A stretch of DNA of 10,109 nt from Actinomycetota bacterium. GTDB lineage: Bacteria; Actinomycetota; Coriobacteriia; Coriobacteriales; RUG844. Positions 1 through 6,726 of the stretch are shown here, piece by piece. The notes beneath the pieces are model-generated. The model did not search any database, was not told the origin of the DNA, and was given only the letters and a program-made list of their open reading frames with translations. The stretch spans positions 1 through 10,109 of the forward strand of contig JAAXUU010000027.1 in assembly GCA_013335845.1 (NCBI GenBank), written 5' to 3'. The translations under genes and the position numbers were made by a program. The stretch's first letter is position 1. Each line of letters opens with the position of its first letter.

Positions 1-204
1 GTCGAGCTCATGGCATACCTGATAAAGAACTCAAGCAAACAATCCGATTCCGTCTTGGACACGTTCGGTGGCAGTGGCACCACTCTCATCGCGTGCGAGC
101 AACTCAACCGTATCTGTTACATGATGGAGCTCGACCCACATTACTGCGACGTGATCATCACGAGATGGCAAAACCTCACGGGTGAATCGGCGGTCAGGCT
201 ATGA
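1..204 (+). CDS. DNA methyltransferase (N4-cytosine/N6-adenine type), C-terminal end only
   Basis: The reading frame is open from the first base of the window, so the gene starts upstream and only about 67 C-terminal residues are visible. They begin VELMAYLIKNSS, which fits the KPVELM stretch (motif X region) of phage site-specific DNA methylases. VLDTFGGSGTT follows; this is motif I, the S-adenosylmethionine-binding FxGxG loop. CYMMELDPHYCDVIITRW comes next, with the acidic residue that contacts the cofactor ribose, and the protein ends shortly after. Having motif I near the C-terminus implies the catalytic DPPY or NPPY motif lies upstream, as in the beta-type order. Such enzymes in phages modify their own DNA against host restriction or act as orphan methylases. 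The base and sequence specificity cannot be read from this part. The stop overlaps the next start by 4 nt (ATGA). Confidence 0.9.
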   Translation, partial: VELMAYLIKNSSKQSDSVLDTFGGSGTTLIACEQLNRICYMMELDPHYCDVIITRWQNLTGESAVRL

Positions 205-416
205 CATGGATCATCTCAATCGTCTGCCTTATCGGCACAGTTTTCAACGTCAAGAAGCTCCGCGCCTGTTTCGTATTGTGGACACTCGGTAACGCTGCCT
301 GGCTTATCTACGACATTTCCTGCGGTCTTTACAGTCGCGCATTGCTTGATTTCGTGCAGCTTATTTTGGCGGTGTGGGGCATCTATGAGTGGGGGAAGTT
401 GGACCACGATGCCTAA
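201..416 (+). CDS. Small three-helix membrane protein, PnuC-like fold fragment
   Basis: This is a 71-residue, strongly hydrophobic protein. Helix 1 is about residues 3-17, followed by a VKK loop at 17-19, helix 2 at about 21-38, a short CGLYSRAL turn, and helix 3 at about 47-63. The tail is charged. The pattern (a small-residue helix, basic turn, LWTLGNAAWLIYDI, then a third helix ending in WGIYEW) resembles the short PnuC-like or half-transporter proteins often found in phage genomes. Those are related to nicotinamide riboside transporters but are too short to transport alone unless they oligomerise. The start overlaps the methyltransferase stop (ATGA at 201-204). Only a weak AGG precedes it, so translation is probably coupled to the upstream gene. 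Function is unknown; the membrane location is well supported. Confidence 0.75.
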   Translation: MTWIISIVCLIGTVFNVKKLRACFVLWTLGNAAWLIYDISCGLYSRALLDFVQLILAVWGIYEWGKLDHDA

Positions 417-431
417 CGAAAAGGTTGTGCC

Positions 432-617
432 GTGACGATCAGTGAAATGCTCGCTTTATCTGCGGCAGAGTTCAAAGCACTCGACAGCTCCGCCCTCTCA
501 ATGGAAGAGTACGCCGTTGCTGTACAGATCCAAAAGGCTGCGAAAGGCAGCACGGCTGCTCTAGCTCTTTTACAGAAAACGGCACGCCTCGAAGAGTTGC
601 GAAGGAGGGTCATATGA
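432..617 (+). CDS. Small helical phage protein of unknown function (GTG start)
   Basis: This is a 61-residue protein starting at GTG 432. AAGG at 421-424 sits 7 nt upstream, and the frame is closed by TAA at 414-416, so no earlier start is available; ATG 447 is the only reasonable alternative. The sequence is predicted to be nearly all helix. It begins MTISEMLALSAAEFKALDSS, contains an Ala/Leu-rich middle (QIQKAAKGSTAALALLQKTA) and ends in a basic segment, LRRRVI. It has no Cys, no signal and no catalytic motif. It lies between a membrane protein and a zinc-ribbon protein, just ahead of the terminase genes, and its stop overlaps the next start by 4 nt (ATGA at 614-617). It could be a small packaging or regulatory accessory. 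I do not recognise the family. Confidence 0.65.
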   Translation: MTISEMLALSAAEFKALDSSALSMEEYAVAVQIQKAAKGSTAALALLQKTARLEELRRRVI

Positions 618-982
618 TACGCACTTTGGAAACGAGACTTTGCTACAACTGCGGGAAACCGCTCCCGCCTGATGCTGACATCCAGCGCCGGTATTGTTCG
701 CATGCTTGCCAACAGTCCGCGTACAAAGCGCGCAAGAAGAAAGCCTTTCTTGAACAAAGGAAAGCCGAACTGCTTGGTATAGATATCGTCGAGCCTCCGT
801 CACTGCCTGTGATAACTGACGAAGAACTCGCGTCGTACTTTTTAGACTTGCAGGCCGCGACTTGCGGGATCCTCGACGCTGCTGAGTATGGGAGTGAGCG
901 TCTGCGTCCTCTTTGCTACCGCGTCGGTGACGGTGTGCGGAGTGTCCTGTTGAAAGAGGGTGTTTTGAATGACCAGAGGTAG
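614..982 (+). CDS. Zinc-ribbon protein upstream of the terminase genes
   Basis: This 122-residue protein has four cysteines, C10, C13, C28 and C32, in a CxxC-x14-CxxxC arrangement (CYNCG then YCSHACQQSAY), as expected for a zinc ribbon. A basic patch, KARKKKA, follows. Residues 50 to 122 look helical (ITDEELASYFLDLQAATC, then an amphipathic stretch) and carry no motif I know. The ribbon nearly duplicates the first 43 residues of the large terminase two genes downstream: cysteine spacing is identical and about 25 of 35 residues match by hand alignment. A strong GAAGGAGG at 601-608, 5 nt before ATG 614, supports the start. Its position suggests a DNA-binding packaging accessory, where many HK97-like phages have an HNH endonuclease, but no HNH residues are present. 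The DNA-binding role is inference. Confidence 0.8.
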   Translation: MIRTLETRLCYNCGKPLPPDADIQRRYCSHACQQSAYKARKKKAFLEQRKAELLGIDIVEPPSLPVITDEELASYFLDLQAATCGILDAAEYGSERLRPLCYRVGDGVRSVLLKEGVLNDQR

Positions 983-1457
983 AGGTAAAAACGGACCAGA
1001 TCGTTCTGGACTGATGACGGCTCAGGGTGTCGAAATCATCGACGCGAACCCTATTCAGTGCCCATCGTATCTTCCTCCGGACGCTACGCGATTATGGATA
1101 CAGCTCACACGCCAATCGTCACTGCTGCAAATGCTCAAAGAAGAGGACGCGCTTGTACTCGAAAGCCTGTGCATGCAATACCAGGTGTGGACCGATGCGA
1201 AGAATGGGTATCTCTTGTTGCCGCCGAGCACCCGGACACGCGAGGAGACGTTCAACGGATTCAAACGGAACTCAGATATCGATGTCATGGACAAAGCATT
1301 CGATCGCATAATCAAAGCCTCGAAGATGCTAGGCATCTCACCTCTCGTGAGATCTCAGATGAACCTCAACAACGCGGTTGCCGTGAACGCGTTGGCATCT
1401 GCATTCCCGGGCGAAATCGCATCACTGTATCGGGCGGCTAAAAATGGCAAGGACTAA
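969..1457 (+). CDS. Terminase small subunit, P27 family
   Basis: This 162-residue protein is the probable DNA-recognition subunit of the packaging terminase, which binds the viral packaging site and delivers DNA to the large subunit. Features of the P27 group are seen: a basic N-terminus (MTRGRGKNG), a PSYLPPDATRLWIQL segment, a helix with EEDALVLESLCMQYQVW, and a C-terminal helix pair containing IIKASKMLGISPLVRSQM. This matches the usual ARKLAAELGLTPLAR-like ending of the family. The length is normal. The gene lies directly upstream of the large subunit, as is usual. AAAGAGGG at about 953-959 lies some 9 nt before ATG 969. The gene overlaps its neighbours by 14 nt on each side (969-982 and 1444-1457), implying coupled translation. 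Confidence 0.85.
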   Translation: MTRGRGKNGPDRSGLMTAQGVEIIDANPIQCPSYLPPDATRLWIQLTRQSSLLQMLKEEDALVLESLCMQYQVWTDAKNGYLLLPPSTRTREETFNGFKRNSDIDVMDKAFDRIIKASKMLGISPLVRSQMNLNNAVAVNALASAFPGEIASLYRAAKNGKD

Positions 1458-3096
1458 GAAAAGGGTTTGCCAGCATTGCGGCGAACCTCTTCTGCCGGAT
1501 GCCAGTAAGCAGCGCGTGTACTGCTCGCATTCTTGTCAGCAAGCAGCGTACAAACTGCGCAAGAAGAAAGCGGTTAAACCCGCCAAGAAGAAAGCAAGTA
1601 CTCCACGCAAAAAGAAGGTACCCCAAACCGGTGTGAAACACGATCGACTGACGCCGGATGGAATTGAGATCGCGGAAATATACCGCTACTTTATCGAGAC
1701 GTTCATACGGCACACTGACCGCGAATACTACGACAAACCGTTCCTGCTCGATCAATTCCAGTGGGAGGATATCGTTCTTCCTTTGGTCGGGACGCTTGGC
1801 GACGACGGGCAACGCTTCTATGAGGAAGCTCTTATCGGGATGCGCCGAGAGATGGGCAAGTCGGAGATTGCCGCTGCGTTGGGCCTCGCGTTTATGTTGA
1901 TGGAGCCCATGCCGAAAGGTGAATACGGAATCGTCGCTACGGACCGCGATCAGGCTGGAATCGTATTCGATAAGATATGTTCGATGGTTGCGCTTTCACC
2001 GAAACTGTCCTCTATCTTTGAGATTCAGACGAAGAAACTTATCCACCGGGAGACCGGCGCGACATTCAAAACATATCCGGCCGAAGCAAGAGCAGTCCAG
2101 GGTGCTCACTTCCTGGTTGTCATCTGCGATGAAGCACATGAATGGAAAAACACACAACTCTATTCCGGACTTCGAAGCGGTCAAGGAAACCAGAAAAGCC
2201 CGCTGCTGATCATCATCACAACCGCCGCTGAACACCGTCAGGGACCGCTTTGGGATTACATCATACCGCGGTTCCAGAAGAATCCTCGCGCTTTCATCTA
2301 CTGGGTCGGAGCTCAGACCTTGGAGGAACAACAAGCAGACATACCTTTCGACCCAGCTGATAAAAAGCTGTGGGAGAAGGTATGCGTCGCGTCCTGGCAC
2401 ACGATGGAAGGTATCGGGAAACTATTCGGTTCACTCCCATTGTCAGATTTCATCCGGTACATTCTGAATATCTTCCCACCCGATTCCTTGGGCGCGGACA
2501 TGGCGCTCGAACCCGACAAGGTTGATGCGTGCCTTTGTGATGGGGAGTTCGACTGGAACCGTCCCCTCTCACTTGGCATCGACGGTGCTGTGAATGGTGA
2601 CTCCTTCGCCTTGGTGTTTTCAGCGAACGCAGAGGACGGCGCCGTTGAATCTTATCCGGTCATATTCACTCACGGAACAGACGAGGGTAGATACGACCTT
2701 ACACAGATCGAGGAGCTTATCTACGAGTATTACATGGACCGAGATCTGCAAAGAATCGCAGTAGACCCCGCTCGTTTAGTGATGTTCGTCCAGCATTTGA
2801 AAATCCGCTACGGCATACCCATAGAGGATTTTGCGCAGAACGACAAGAACATGTGCGCCGCGTCTGGATACGTCTACTCGCTGATTGACGAAGGCAGACA
2901 GAGGATCTACGGACCGGACAGAGATCTCCTCGCGCAGCATCTGAAGAACTGTGCCAAGTCGAAATCGAAAGCCTACGGATGGAGATTCGACAAGACCACG
3001 AACAAAGCGAAGATCGACGGTGCCATAGCTATGGCCATGGCTGATATGACGCTCGACCAAAACGAACCAGTGAGCATGGAAATCGTCTCGTGGTGA
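1444..3096 (+). CDS. terL: Terminase large subunit with an extra N-terminal zinc ribbon
   Basis: The 550-residue ATPase-nuclease drives DNA into the prohead and cuts the concatemer. The ATPase part shows a Walker A-like MRREMGKS at 133-140, Walker B VVICDEAH at 225-232 (D229, E230) and a coupling motif IIITTAAEH at 256-264. The RNase H-like nuclease has candidate metal-binding aspartates at D380 (SLGIDGAVNGDS), D441 (IAVDPARLVMF) and D525 (KIDGAIAMAMADM). From about residue 65 on, the length fits an ordinary Terminase_1-type protein. The unusual part is residues 1-62: a zinc ribbon (C9, C12, C27, C31) followed by a Lys-rich linker, matching the separate zinc-ribbon gene upstream. The ribosome site before ATG 1444 is weak (CGGGCGG), so translation probably depends on the 14-nt overlap with the small subunit. 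An internal GTG at 1633 is poorly placed for initiation. Confidence 0.95.
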   Translation: MARTKKRVCQHCGEPLLPDASKQRVYCSHSCQQAAYKLRKKKAVKPAKKKASTPRKKKVPQTGVKHDRLTPDGIEIAEIYRYFIETFIRHTDREYYDKPFLLDQFQWEDIVLPLVGTLGDDGQRFYEEALIGMRREMGKSEIAAALGLAFMLMEPMPKGEYGIVATDRDQAGIVFDKICSMVALSPKLSSIFEIQTKKLIHRETGATFKTYPAEARAVQGAHFLVVICDEAHEWKNTQLYSGLRSGQGNQKSPLLIIITTAAEHRQGPLWDYIIPRFQKNPRAFIYWVGAQTLEEQQADIPFDPADKKLWEKVCVASWHTMEGIGKLFGSLPLSDFIRYILNIFPPDSLGADMALEPDKVDACLCDGEFDWNRPLSLGIDGAVNGDSFALVFSANAEDGAVESYPVIFTHGTDEGRYDLTQIEELIYEYYMDRDLQRIAVDPARLVMFVQHLKIRYGIPIEDFAQNDKNMCAASGYVYSLIDEGRQRIYGPDRDLLAQHLKNCAKSKSKAYGWRFDKTTNKAKIDGAIAMAMADMTLDQNEPVSMEIVSW

Positions 3097-3142
3097 AACC
3101 GGTGATTCAGCATCGATTATTAAGACGTCCGAAAGGAGCCGT
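3097..3142. other. Short intergenic gap before portal gene
   Basis: These 46 nt are the longest gene-free stretch inside the cassette. They contain the strong ribosome-binding sequence AAAGGAG at about 3131-3138, 5 nt or so before the portal ATG. I see no stem with a T-run and no convincing -35/-10 pair, so neither a terminator nor a promoter is called. Confidence 0.6.
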
Positions 3143-4555
3143 ATGGGTATTCTCGACAATTATATAAATCGGCGTGTTGAACAAGTAATCGAACAAAGGG
3201 ACGCATCAATAACAGACGTGGCCGCATTGAGCGCGCTTTTCGGCTGGAACGAATCAGGTTCCGTTGCAAACGTCACGCCCGCCACGGCCGAAGCGAACGT
3301 AGCCGTCTTGGGGTGCTTGCGTGTCCGTGGCGAGACCTTCGCCTCACTCCCCTGCCACGTCTACAAGAAGAACGGCGAGTCGCGAGAGCCGGACACGGGA
3401 AATCCGCTTATGGATATCCTCGCGAGAAATCCGAACCCGTACCTCACACCGTATCAATATTGGGAGTGGAAACAACACCAAGAGGACCTCCACGGTAACA
3501 GCTTCTCGAATATCGAGAAGGGCCCAGGCGGCAAACCGAAAGCATTCTGGCCGATGATGTCGGACCGAATGACCGTCCAATACAAGAATCGCAAGATGCT
3601 TTATCGCTATGCCGGCGATGACAACAACCCTGCAAACGACTATCACCCCTCCGATATCCTCCACTTCAAGGGACCCTTCACTAAAGACGGTCTCCCATTC
3701 GAGGGTAAGTCACTCGTAGAAAAGACTCGCGAAACGATCGGTTTGGGAATCGCGAGTGAGACATTCTTCGGCAAACTCTTAGATAACGGATCCCATTTCC
3801 CGACGTACTTCGAGATGGAAGCGGCAATGAATCCGAAATCACTCGCGGAATTTAAAGCGGAGTTGAAGAAGATGGAAGGCGTGGTGCAAGCAGGACACGG
3901 CAGAGCCTTCCCGCCAGGTATCCATGTCAAGCAAAACGAGATGTCAATCAAGGACATGGATCTCACTCCGCAGCAGCGATGGAATCTCGAACAGATGTCA
4001 AGGATATGGCGCGTCCCCTTACCTCTTTTGAATGATCTCACGCACGGTACATATACGAACTCAGAACAAGCTTCGCTATGGCTCGCTCAATACACCATGA
4101 CTCCCATCTGCATGGCGACAGAACAGGTTTTGAATAAGCAACTTGCCAGAACACTAAACGAGTATACGAAGTTCAACATGTCATCGCTTTTGCGCGGTGA
4201 TGCAGCTACGCGTGCGGCTTACTACGACAAGGGTATCAACTCGGGCTGGTTGGTAAGAGCAGACGCGCGTTCCTACGAGGACATGAACCCAATCCCCGGT
4301 TTGGAAAAGCCCTTGGTATCACTCGCGATGGGCACGGTCGATGCAGACGGCACCACGTCGAATCCGAACATGATCCTCCAACCGGTTGTCGACAACGCAC
4401 GCGCTCAGATCCGCTCTCGATTCGAACGGGACGGAGATTCACAGAGTACACGCAGGTTCGCGTCCATCGTAGCCGAACCCGTCTTGGCCACGTTGCGCAA
4501 CTTCGGCATAGAGACAGATCTAGAAACATTCATCAACGCTTGTAAAGGAGAGTAA
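3143..4555 (+). CDS. Portal protein, HK97 family
   Basis: This 470-residue protein would form the dodecameric ring at one capsid vertex through which DNA enters and leaves and to which the terminase docks. Family signatures are visible: AEANVAVLGCLRVRGETFAS with LPCHVYKK (about 49-76), HPSDILHFKG (168-177), LTPQQRWNLEQMSRIWRVPL (274-293) and NSEQASLWLAQYTMTPICMA (306-325). The last two match the conserved wing/stem region, which normally has a D-R-F-I-G-V-P-P series and an 'E-Q...F...T..P' helix. The length is normal for the family. Start ATG 3143 has an excellent AAAGGAG. The order terminase, portal, protease, capsid is standard. The C-terminal 70 residues are variable and partly disordered. 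Confidence 0.95.
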   Translation: MGILDNYINRRVEQVIEQRDASITDVAALSALFGWNESGSVANVTPATAEANVAVLGCLRVRGETFASLPCHVYKKNGESREPDTGNPLMDILARNPNPYLTPYQYWEWKQHQEDLHGNSFSNIEKGPGGKPKAFWPMMSDRMTVQYKNRKMLYRYAGDDNNPANDYHPSDILHFKGPFTKDGLPFEGKSLVEKTRETIGLGIASETFFGKLLDNGSHFPTYFEMEAAMNPKSLAEFKAELKKMEGVVQAGHGRAFPPGIHVKQNEMSIKDMDLTPQQRWNLEQMSRIWRVPLPLLNDLTHGTYTNSEQASLWLAQYTMTPICMATEQVLNKQLARTLNEYTKFNMSSLLRGDAATRAAYYDKGINSGWLVRADARSYEDMNPIPGLEKPLVSLAMGTVDADGTTSNPNMILQPVVDNARAQIRSRFERDGDSQSTRRFASIVAEPVLATLRNFGIETDLETFINACKGE

Positions 4556-4557
4556 TT

Positions 4558-5199
4558 ATGGCCATTGAATACAGAGCGGTAAACAAGTTCAGCGCAGATG
4601 AGGAAGGAAAACTTTCCGGGCAAGCCATCGTTTTCGGGCAGGAGTCAGTGGATTTTGGCGGTTGGACCGAAATCATCGAAGCCGGTGCGATTTCGTTCGT
4701 GGACGACGTTGTGTTGGACTTCGACCATAAATCGGAATACATCCTCGCTCGACAGGCGAACAAAACACTCGACATTTCGCAAGACAGCGGTGGTGTCAAT
4801 TTTGAAGCCGTGCCTCCGAAAACGTCATGGGTAGAAGACCTGCGTGTATCGATGAAGGGTGGGTACATCGAAGGCTGCTCGTTTGCATTCGAGTGTCTGA
4901 GAAGCGAGTGGGTCGAAGTAGCTGGGAAGGTTATCCGGATCATTAAGGAGGCTTTGGTCTACAACCTCACAATAACAGGGTCTCCTGCCTACCCGCAAAC
5001 ATCGTCGGAAGCACGTAGCCAATTCGAAGCTCTGAAGAACGCCCCAAAGCCCCAAATCAAAACCGGTGATGCGGAAACGACAATTGAAGAGTCAGGAACC
5101 GAAGCGCGCAGCGCAGAAGGCGGCGAACGAAGCGACCCGCACCCTGAATATGTTTACACAAAGAAATTCGGAATCGTGAAACTTTTAGGAAAGGAATGA
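4558..5199 (+). CDS. Prohead maturation protease (S78, HK97 family)
   Basis: This 213-residue serine protease would cleave the N-terminal scaffold segment from the capsid protein inside the prohead. The fold's marks are present: an opening strand with GQAIVFGQES (21-30), FDHKSEYILAR with candidate catalytic His57, KGGYIEGCSFAFE with candidate nucleophile Ser108, and VYNLTITGSPAYPQT near 134-148, which matches the conserved strand ending in PAYPxT. Residues 150-213 form an acidic, low-complexity tail rich in Glu and Ser, followed by a short basic end; such tails are usually trimmed during maturation. AAAGGAG lies 7-8 nt ahead of ATG 4558. The gene stands between portal and capsid genes and its stop overlaps the capsid start by 4 nt. 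Confidence 0.92.
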   Translation: MAIEYRAVNKFSADEEGKLSGQAIVFGQESVDFGGWTEIIEAGAISFVDDVVLDFDHKSEYILARQANKTLDISQDSGGVNFEAVPPKTSWVEDLRVSMKGGYIEGCSFAFECLRSEWVEVAGKVIRIIKEALVYNLTITGSPAYPQTSSEARSQFEALKNAPKPQIKTGDAETTIEESGTEARSAEGGERSDPHPEYVYTKKFGIVKLLGKE

Positions 5200-6350
5200 C
5201 GATGTCACTTTTACAAACATTGGAAGCACGCTCTGCTGCACTGCAAGCTCAGATCCAGGCGCTTATGCCTGATGGCCAAGTCGCACCGGAGAAGCGCGAG
5301 GAATGGCACGGCTTGCTATCTGCTTCAAACGAAGTAGATGCACTCATTGGCGCGACGAAAGACGCCGAGCTCGTAGAGCTTCGCTCCCAGCTTGAAAAGG
5401 CAGGACCGAAAGCACAGGAGACCGAAGCCGAGAAATACGGCAATGAGTACCGCAGCTTCCTCCGTACCGGAGCAAAGATCGAAGAGCGCGCAGCTATGTC
5501 TACCACAGACGCAAACGGTGGTTACATCGTGCCTGAGAACCTGCACGCTCCGCTGCTTGACAAGATCCGCGCGTTGAACCCAATCTACAAAAACGCGACC
5601 TTGTTCACGCTCACCGGTGGCTCTTCGTCTCTCGAGCTCCCGAACAAGGCGACCCACGGTGCCGTCTCGAATGCTGTAGAGGCCGGTGCGCGTGCAGAGA
5701 CCACTGAGCCGACGCTCGGCAATGCAACCCTAACGTGCTACGACTACTTCGTCAATCAGTACGCGACGCAGTTGTATCTCGATAGTGTTGCAGGTTCCGA
5801 GTCTCAGCTGCTCGAGTGGATCTATGCGGATATCATAGCGCAGGCGGAAGTGGATGCTGTGTCCGGCAACGGCACGACCAAGATCAAGGGCTTATTCGCG
5901 GAAACCGCAAAATATGGTACGCAGCTTTCTGCTGTAGCAGGAGCACTTGCAGCTGCAGATCTTATCAACCTGTTTTTCAAGCTGCCCGCAGGCTTTCGCC
6001 AGAACGGCAAGTTCATGATGGCCACCGCTACTTTGGCGGCCGCAACTCAGCTTGCTCATCCTGCAGCTGCCGACAAGCCTCTCGTTACCCAAGGCGACGA
6101 CGGAATCTTCCGTATCCTTGGCCGCGAGATCCTCGAGACCGAATCCGCGCCCGCTCTCGCATCTGCTGCATATCCAGTAGCTTTCGGTGATATCGCAAAG
6201 GCGTATGCGGTCGGTATCCATAAGGCTCCTTCGATCTTGCGCGATCCGTACACCCAGACGCCGCACATCCGCTTCTACGGATTGGCACGCCTCGGTGGTT
6301 GCGCTTGGGATGCACAGGCAGCCGTCCTTCTGAAGTCCTCGGTATCCTAG
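5196..6350 (+). CDS. Major capsid protein, HK97 fold, with N-terminal delta scaffold
   Basis: This 384-residue protein builds the icosahedral shell. Residues 3-80 are coiled-coil-like (LLQTLEARSAALQAQIQAL and later heptads) and correspond to the delta domain acting as an internal scaffold. The segment around KIEERAAMSTTDANGGYIVP (94-113) is the usual boundary, so the protease probably cuts near residues 97-101; the exact bond is inferred. The mature part shows typical features: IVPENLHAPLLDKIRALNPI, EWIYADIIAQAEVDAVSGNG and, close to the end, FGDIAKAYAVGIHKAPSILR followed by DPYT. Two starts are possible. ATG 5196 overlaps the protease stop (ATGA); ATG 5202 has AAAGGA 6 nt upstream and may be the main one. 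Product length differs by only two residues. Confidence 0.95.
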   Translation: MTMSLLQTLEARSAALQAQIQALMPDGQVAPEKREEWHGLLSASNEVDALIGATKDAELVELRSQLEKAGPKAQETEAEKYGNEYRSFLRTGAKIEERAAMSTTDANGGYIVPENLHAPLLDKIRALNPIYKNATLFTLTGGSSSLELPNKATHGAVSNAVEAGARAETTEPTLGNATLTCYDYFVNQYATQLYLDSVAGSESQLLEWIYADIIAQAEVDAVSGNGTTKIKGLFAETAKYGTQLSAVAGALAAADLINLFFKLPAGFRQNGKFMMATATLAAATQLAHPAAADKPLVTQGDDGIFRILGREILETESAPALASAAYPVAFGDIAKAYAVGIHKAPSILRDPYTQTPHIRFYGLARLGGCAWDAQAAVLLKSSVS

Positions 6351-6358
6351 GGGTCTGA

Positions 6359-6532
6359 ATGAAAGTCAGACTGACACAACGGGTTAACTTCTCCGCTATC
6401 AAAGACGGCGTACTCACCAAAATCACCGGCGTTGCCGGTGATGAGGTGGAAGCTGGTATCTATGCCCCCACGCTTCTCAACGCAGGGCAAGCGGAAGCCG
6501 TTAAGACCACGAAGGAGAAGGCGGTCAAATGA
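6359..6532 (+). CDS. 57-aa protein following the capsid gene
   Basis: This short gene encodes MKVRLTQRVNFSAIKDGVLT and continues with KITGVAGDEVEAGIY to end in EKAVK. AGGGG at 6349-6353 lies 5 nt before ATG 6359, and the stop overlaps the next start (ATGA at 6529-6532), which supports real translation. The pattern (basic first strand, GDEVEAG, then LLNAGQAEAVK) resembles short beta-rich proteins commonly encoded next to phage capsid or connector genes, whose role is not established. It has no Cys and no membrane segment. The reading frame contains a perfect 9-bp inverted repeat (6422-6442), noted separately. The function is unknown; a small virion or assembly protein is possible. Confidence 0.7.
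   Translation: MKVRLTQRVNFSAIKDGVLTKITGVAGDEVEAGIYAPTLLNAGQAEAVKTTKEKAVK
6422..6442 (+). promoter_or_regulatory. RNA hairpin, 9-bp stem, 3-nt loop, inside the 57-aa gene
   Basis: ATCACCGGC (6422-6430) and GCCGGTGAT (6434-6442) are exact reverse complements with loop GTT. The stem is perfect and mostly G+C. No T-run follows on the + strand, so it is not an intrinsic terminator. It sits about 70 nt behind the capsid stop codon and could protect or define the 3' end of processed capsid mRNA, or slow ribosomes. Its role is inference. Confidence 0.5.
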
Positions 6533-6726
6533 GACTGTATCTCTCCCCATATGGTCAGGACTTGAGCCTCGACATCACGACAAACGAGACGACCGGAACC
6601 CTCCGCGTAAACAACGCGGAGGGGAAAGTCGGAGAAGATATCACAGTGACGATCGTCCCATCCGACGACGGCCCATCCACCGCAACCGCTCATGTTGATC
6701 TCACGGTATTGGATGACTACGACTAG
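6529..6726 (+). CDS. 65-aa beta-rich acidic protein, function unknown
   Basis: This 65-residue protein begins MRLYLSPYGQDLSLDITT and ends LTVLDDYD. Alternating hydrophobic residues (GTLRV, ITVTIV, AHVDLTV) suggest a small beta sandwich or a single Ig-like layer. It is acidic at the C-terminus and lacks Cys. ATG 6529 overlaps the upstream stop; AAGG at 6518-6521 is 7 nt ahead. It ends at TAG 6724-6726, and the next gene starts at the following GTG in the same frame, so amber readthrough would yield one fused product. It carries a second perfect hairpin (6599-6623). It could be a small head decoration or connector component, but I do not recognise the family. Confidence 0.65.
   Translation: MRLYLSPYGQDLSLDITTNETTGTLRVNNAEGKVGEDITVTIVPSDDGPSTATAHVDLTVLDDYD
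6599..6623 (+). promoter_or_regulatory. RNA hairpin, 9-bp stem, 7-nt loop, inside the 65-aa gene
   Basis: CCCTCCGCG (6599-6607) pairs exactly with CGCGGAGGG (6615-6623) around loop TAAACAA; eight of nine pairs are G-C. The next bases are GAAAGTC, not a T-run, so it is not a standard terminator. The 3' arm also contains GGAGGGG, a Shine-Dalgarno-like sequence that the hairpin would hide, but no start codon follows at a proper distance. It is the second strong hairpin within 180 nt. Confidence 0.5.

Noticed and set aside
409..435. An eight-codon reading frame (MPNEKVVP) overlapping the GTG start of the 61-aa gene as a leader peptide
   Set aside because: It has no clear ribosome site of its own and lies across the end of the membrane-protein gene; chance is sufficient.
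1055..1441. Several long alternative-frame and antisense reading frames across the terminase, capsid and tail genes
   Set aside because: They lack ribosome sites and recognisable protein patterns and are explained as by-products of the codon composition of the real genes.
1633..1635. GTG at 1633 as a second terminase start that would omit the zinc ribbon
   Set aside because: The nearest AGAAGG is 14 nt away, too far for normal initiation, and lies in a Lys-codon-rich run that looks purine-rich anyway.
6422..6623. The two hairpins as intrinsic terminators
   Set aside because: No run of T follows either stem on the + strand and coding continues through both without a gap.
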